Positions 60,347 through 64,000 of a DNA stretch of 64,000 nucleotides are shown here, one piece after another. The first letter of the stretch is position 1; the number at the start of each line of letters is the position of its first letter. The notes below the pieces were generated by a model. The model was not told where the DNA came from. It saw only the letters and a list, made by a program, of their open reading frames with translations, and searched no databases. The stretch covers positions 1 to 64,000 of the forward strand of contig NZ_AEPB01000064.1 of the NCBI RefSeq assembly GCF_000189395.1, in the 5' to 3' direction. Source of the stretch: Planococcus donghaensis MPA1U2. Lineage in GTDB: Bacteria > Bacillota > Bacilli > Bacillales_A > Planococcaceae. Position numbers and translations under genes: made by a program.

Positions 60347-62314
60347 ATGAAAAAACTATTACTAGGATTTTTAGCAATATTGCTTGCTTTGTCGGCTTTT
60401 ACTCAAGAAACAGCAAAAGCCGCAGATGATCTAACAGGTCATGCATACGAAGCAGAGATGAGAGAGTTAATAAAATTAGGGGTTATCGTAGGATACAAAG
60501 ACGGAACAATTCGTCCAAACCAACAAGTAACGCGCGCAGAGTTCGCTAAAATGGTTGTAAACTCATTTGAACTTGGTCCAGTAACAAAAAGTGCATCTTT
60601 AGAAAACGCAGGATTTGTAGCAGCTTCAACGGAAATCGCTGTAAGCTTTAAAGATGTATCATTAGGAGCTTGGTATTACGATTCAGTTGCAGCGGCTGTA
60701 AGTGCTGGAATTATTAAAGGGTATGATGATAATACATTCAGACCTAATGAATTAATTAATCGTGAGCAAATGTCGACAATGGTTGCTCGTGCATTAAAAG
60801 CAAAAGGCGTAGTAATCAATGTTTCTGAAACAAAAGCGTTGGATTTTACTGATGCTTCTACTATTAGAGACGATCACAAAGACGATGTCCGCATCCTTTC
60901 ACATTTAGGAATTATTACAGGAAATCAGGATAAGACATTTAAACCAAAAGACGGCTCGACAAGATGGATGGTGGCTGTAGTTATGTTGAGAGCAAGAGCT
61001 GAACTTGCACCGCCGAAAGATTTAGAGTTCCAAGTTTCTTCAATTACGGCAGACAAAACAACAGTTTTAAAACAATTTGATGATTTTGCAGCAGCAAAAG
61101 AATATGCACAAAAAACGTCAAAAGCTCAAGTAGTTGAGCGCAGCAACCAAATTCTTTGGATGAAAAAAGGAATTGTAACAACCAATGCATTTACGGAAAT
61201 TTATCCAACGGATAGCTTAAAAGCAAGCACAAGCACATTCCGTCCGTATGTGCCTTCAAATACTGAAATGAAATTTATCGATGCTACAGCGACAACAGTT
61301 AAAGTAGAATTGGCTGGTAAAGTCGGATATGTGAGTTCAAAGGTAGTTCGTATCATTCCGCAAGAAATGCTAAAAGGTCAATCCTATTATGAAGTGGCGG
61401 GCAGCAGCTTGGTCCACAAAATTTTTAACCATTCGACTGGAAGCTATGCTTCTACAGGCGTTGTAGGTAAAGCGCCAAAAGAATTTGTCAGCGGCATGAA
61501 ATACTATAGCTGGGATGGAGCAACATTTACAAATGCATCTGGCGCGAAAGTAGCGGAAAGCTATCAGTACTTTAATATGTTGCCGCTTCATTCCGCAACA
61601 AAGTACACAGCGGAAGAGTTAGACAAATACTTGAAAGACCAATTCCCGTATTACAATAAAGTACAGTACGACAAGAAATGGACAGAGAGCCCGCTTGTCG
61701 GCGCTGGAAAATTCTTTAAGGAAATGGAAGCAACGCACAAAGTTAACGCACTGTACTTAATGTCTCATGCGATTCATGAAAGCCAGTGGGGAACAAGCAA
61801 AATCGCACAAGATAAAAACAATCTCTTTGGTTATGGTGCAGTAGATGGTGATGCCTATAACAGAGCGTATTCTTACGATACATTTAGAGAGTCGATTGAA
61901 GATGCGGCTAAACGAATCAACACAAGTTACCAGTCACCAACAGGCAGCTATTACAACGGATCTATTCTTGGAAACAAAGGTATCGGCATGAACGTTCGTT
62001 ATGCATCTGATGTATTCTGGGGAGAGAAAATTGCGGGGCATATGTTCCGTACGGATCAGTATCTTGGAAGCAAAGATGTAAACCAACACAAGTTAGGTTA
62101 CACAACAACGAGCCCGTTAAATTTCAGAAAAGATCCAAGTACATCATTTGCTTCACTTTATACACTGAAAACTTCTGAAGTTCCCGTCGTGATTCAAACA
62201 GAAACAACAGCGGCTTCAGGGTCATTATGGTATGAAGTAGCATCAGAAGACAAAGCTTATACAAAGGCTTATGTTCACGGCGATTACATCAAAATGTTGC
62301 CAGTTGCACAGTAA
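60347..62314 (+). CDS. Secreted glucosaminidase with three SLH domains
   Basis: 655 residues. Signal peptide 1-26 (ending AKA), three SLH modules (about 28-205; TRAE, NREQ, TRWM, the last degenerate), a linker and SH3-like region (about 215-400), then a glucosaminidase domain (about 440-600) with the catalytic Glu in SHAIHESQWGTSKIAQDKNNLFGYGA, and a final SH3-like module (about 605-650). It cleaves the glycan strand. Divergent from the amidase gene, so the two may be co-regulated. Confidence 0.92.
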   Translation: MKKLLLGFLAILLALSAFTQETAKAADDLTGHAYEAEMRELIKLGVIVGYKDGTIRPNQQVTRAEFAKMVVNSFELGPVTKSASLENAGFVAASTEIAVSFKDVSLGAWYYDSVAAAVSAGIIKGYDDNTFRPNELINREQMSTMVARALKAKGVVINVSETKALDFTDASTIRDDHKDDVRILSHLGIITGNQDKTFKPKDGSTRWMVAVVMLRARAELAPPKDLEFQVSSITADKTTVLKQFDDFAAAKEYAQKTSKAQVVERSNQILWMKKGIVTTNAFTEIYPTDSLKASTSTFRPYVPSNTEMKFIDATATTVKVELAGKVGYVSSKVVRIIPQEMLKGQSYYEVAGSSLVHKIFNHSTGSYASTGVVGKAPKEFVSGMKYYSWDGATFTNASGAKVAESYQYFNMLPLHSATKYTAEELDKYLKDQFPYYNKVQYDKKWTESPLVGAGKFFKEMEATHKVNALYLMSHAIHESQWGTSKIAQDKNNLFGYGAVDGDAYNRAYSYDTFRESIEDAAKRINTSYQSPTGSYYNGSILGNKGIGMNVRYASDVFWGEKIAGHMFRTDQYLGSKDVNQHKLGYTTTSPLNFRKDPSTSFASLYTLKTSEVPVVIQTETTAASGSLWYEVASEDKAYTKAYVHGDYIKMLPVAQ

Positions 62315-62336
62315 TATAATTTACAAATTTTTAATA

Positions 62337-62390
62337 GAAGAACCCCATGTTCAAGCCATTATAGCTTGAACATGGGGTTCTTCTTTATGT
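62337..62390 (+). terminator. Terminator of the glucosaminidase gene
   Basis: A 20-bp perfect stem (62337-62356 with 62364-62383) with loop CATTATA, then a T-rich tail. Confidence 0.92.
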
Positions 62391-62432
62391 TATACTAGCC
62401 TAAGATATTTTGCCCTGAAGAGGAGATTAATA

Positions 62433-63170
62433 ATGACTTTAAAATTCGTTCATATATTGGGAGTGCCGTTTATTAACACAACCCAAAAAGACTTTATCGC
62501 AACACTAGAAACACACGTCGCCAAGCAGGAAAAAGCGTTTGTGGTGACAGCCAATCCTGAAATTGTCATGCATTCGTTAAAAGACGAAGCGTATAAACAA
62601 ACATTAGCAAAAGCTACATACATTACAGCAGACGGCATAGGCATCGTTAAAGCGGCCGCCATTGTGGGTGAACCGTTGCCAGAACGTGTAAGTGGATATG
62701 ACGTTATGCTGGATTTGCTTGAAATGGCAAACAAAAACCACTCAAGTGTCTTTTTTCTAGGAGCAGCTGAAGAAGTATTGCAAGCTACGGTTAAAAAAGC
62801 AAAACAAGACTATCCCGGCATCAAAGTTGTGGGCAGTCATAACGGCTTTTTTGATTGGAACGATCATCAATTGCCCCAACAAATCAAAAACGCAGCACCC
62901 GACTTTGTTTTTGTAGCACTCGGATTCCCGAGACAAGAACAATGGATCGGCGCCAATATCGATCAATTTGATAAAGGTGTGTTTATCGGCATTGGTGGAA
63001 GTTTTGATGTTTTTTCTGGTTCGGTCAAACGAGCACCTGAAATGTGGCAAAAAATGAACCTTGAATGGTTTTACCGTCTGGTGAAACAACCCTCACGGTG
63101 GAAGCGCATGCTCGTGTTACCAAAATTCGCAGCAACTGTGATTGGGCGAAAGGCTTCTCGTAAAGGATGA
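62433..63170 (+). CDS. tagA: WecG/TagA-family glycosyltransferase
   Basis: 245 residues. TagA adds ManNAc from UDP-ManNAc to undecaprenyl-PP-GlcNAc, completing the wall teichoic acid linkage unit; related enzymes build other wall polysaccharides. T39 (VVTANPE) and D67 (ITADGIGIV) correspond to the nucleotide and catalytic positions; a C-terminal basic helix (KQPSRWKRMLVLPKF) contacts the membrane. MnaA (19869) supplies the donor. The stop overlaps the start of the next gene by four bases. Confidence 0.9.
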   Translation: MTLKFVHILGVPFINTTQKDFIATLETHVAKQEKAFVVTANPEIVMHSLKDEAYKQTLAKATYITADGIGIVKAAAIVGEPLPERVSGYDVMLDLLEMANKNHSSVFFLGAAEEVLQATVKKAKQDYPGIKVVGSHNGFFDWNDHQLPQQIKNAAPDFVFVALGFPRQEQWIGANIDQFDKGVFIGIGGSFDVFSGSVKRAPEMWQKMNLEWFYRLVKQPSRWKRMLVLPKFAATVIGRKASRKG

Positions 63171-64000
63171 AAAACACATTAGTTAAAAGTACATTAATCT
63201 TATCAATTGCAGCGTTGCTGTCTAAAATACTCGGCAGTTTGTTCCGCATACCGCTTCAAAATATTGCAGGAGATGAAGTGCTTGGGATTTTCACATTGGT
63301 GTATCCGGTTTATATGGTCGCATTAACTTTGTCGGTCGCCGGAATTCCTATCGCCATTTCCAAACTGATTTCAGAAGCGCGTGCAACAAATGACGAGCAA
63401 CAAGTCAAAAACATCTTTTTCACTTCAGGTATTTTGGCTTTACTCTTCGGTATCACCAGTTTCTTTATTCTTTACGGATTTTCTCATCAAATCGCAGCGG
63501 TTTTAGGAGGCCAAACGACGCGGCTTTCGCTTATCGTCGTGTCGTGTACATTGCTCGTTGCACCTTATATGGCAGTGTATCGAGGTTATTTCCAAGGACA
63601 TCAAAATATGACACCAACTGCCGTGTCGCAAGTAATCGAACAATTTATCCGTGTTGGCTTGATAATACTTGTCGCCATTTTTATGGTAGAGCGTCTATAC
63701 AGCGACGAGCAAATAGCTGGCGGTATTATGATTGGTTCAATTATTGGTGCGCTCGGCTCATTAATTTACTTGCGCATTTTATACAATCGTTCTTCTGTCA
63801 AAGTAGCGAAAAATTTGCCTTATAAACTAGCTCATTTTCATTCTACATTTAAAACGATTTTAAAAATCTCGATTCCCATCGCAATTGGTGCCATTACTAT
63901 GGCGTTGTTGAATTTAATCGATTCCGTAACCATTCCAACGGCCTTAAAAATGCATGGGGAAGCGACTGAAGACATCAATTCGCTTTATGGAATATATGGT
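63167..64000 (+). CDS. MOP-superfamily flippase (Wzx/SpoVB-like), 3' end outside the window
   Basis: At least 278 codons, open to the window edge, beginning MKNTLVKSTLILSIAALLSKIL with FRIPLQNIAGDEVLGIFTLVYPVY, the start typical of SpoVB/YtgP-type lipid-linked oligosaccharide flippases. At least six membrane helices are visible. ATG 63167 overlaps the tagA stop (ATGA), with AAAGG just before. It may flip lipid II or the lipid-linked wall polysaccharide made with TagA. Confidence 0.88.
   Translation, partial: MKNTLVKSTLILSIAALLSKILGSLFRIPLQNIAGDEVLGIFTLVYPVYMVALTLSVAGIPIAISKLISEARATNDEQQVKNIFFTSGILALLFGITSFFILYGFSHQIAAVLGGQTTRLSLIVVSCTLLVAPYMAVYRGYFQGHQNMTPTAVSQVIEQFIRVGLIILVAIFMVERLYSDEQIAGGIMIGSIIGALGSLIYLRILYNRSSVKVAKNLPYKLAHFHSTFKTILKISIPIAIGAITMALLNLIDSVTIPTALKMHGEATEDINSLYGIYG

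Overview
The window is chromosomal DNA from a low-to-moderate GC Gram-positive bacterium of the order Bacillales. Gene order follows the Bacillus subtilis ywj/ywk/ywl/atp/ywm/ywp/ywq region almost gene for gene. The content suggests the family Planococcaceae (Planococcus or a close relative): mnaA sits between upp and the atp operon as in staphylococci, the sporulation genes expected inside the conserved order are missing, and surface enzymes are anchored by SLH domains. That assignment is inference from synteny and protein sequence. I saw no rRNA, tRNA, prophage, insertion sequence or CRISPR array.

Region 1 (1-20,990) is a housekeeping core: rpoE, pyrG with a CTP-sensing attenuator, a DUF2529 gene, spo0F, fba, a transaldolase-like gene, murA2, glpX, rho, rpmE, tdk, prfA-prmC, a Sua5/YwlC gene next to a cluster of DnaA boxes, the protein-arginine phosphatase gene ywlE, rpiB, ywlG-glyA, a LOV-like-GAF-GGDEF-EAL protein gene, upp and mnaA. 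Region 2 (21,150-29,080) is the F-type ATP synthase operon (atpZ, atpI, atpBEFHAGDC). A Rex-like operator and a good sigma-A promoter precede it, and a family of short palindromic repeats interrupts and flanks it, one copy nested inside another. Region 3 (29,100-39,390) holds ywzB, murA1, mbl, an EpuA-like gene, fabZ, ywpF, ssbB with a tiny downstream gene, and the SNF2 helicase/SWIM pair. Region 4 (39,700-54,500) is more accessory: an IDEAL-domain protein, a tiny hydrophobic ORF, an LD-carboxypeptidase/NlpC pair for muropeptide recycling, a DUF2187 gene, a membrane protein plus membrane-fusion-type protein, YhdT-PanF, a DMT transporter, a RocB-like M20 peptidase, a NERD protein, an M20D amidohydrolase and a sodium/alanine symporter. 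Region 5 (54,500-64,000) is a cell-surface island: four secreted proteins each carry three SLH modules fused to NlpC/P60, subtilase, amidase or glucosaminidase domains, followed by a TagA-type glycosyltransferase and the start of a Wzx/SpoVB-type flippase.

The genes connect at several points. MnaA makes UDP-ManNAc, the donor TagA uses, and the SLH enzymes need a cell-wall polysaccharide anchor. Two MurA paralogues, Mbl, the muropeptide genes and the autolysins all serve the wall. PyrG, Tdk and Upp serve nucleotide supply.

The least explained structure is three long intergenic arrays (about 43,048-43,472, 50,176-50,486 and 56,083-56,685) of an approximately 21-nt unit with core AAAAGTTCATGTAAGAG. 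There are about 60 units, all in one orientation, two arrays share a five-unit higher-order pattern, and each array lies downstream of a terminated gene.
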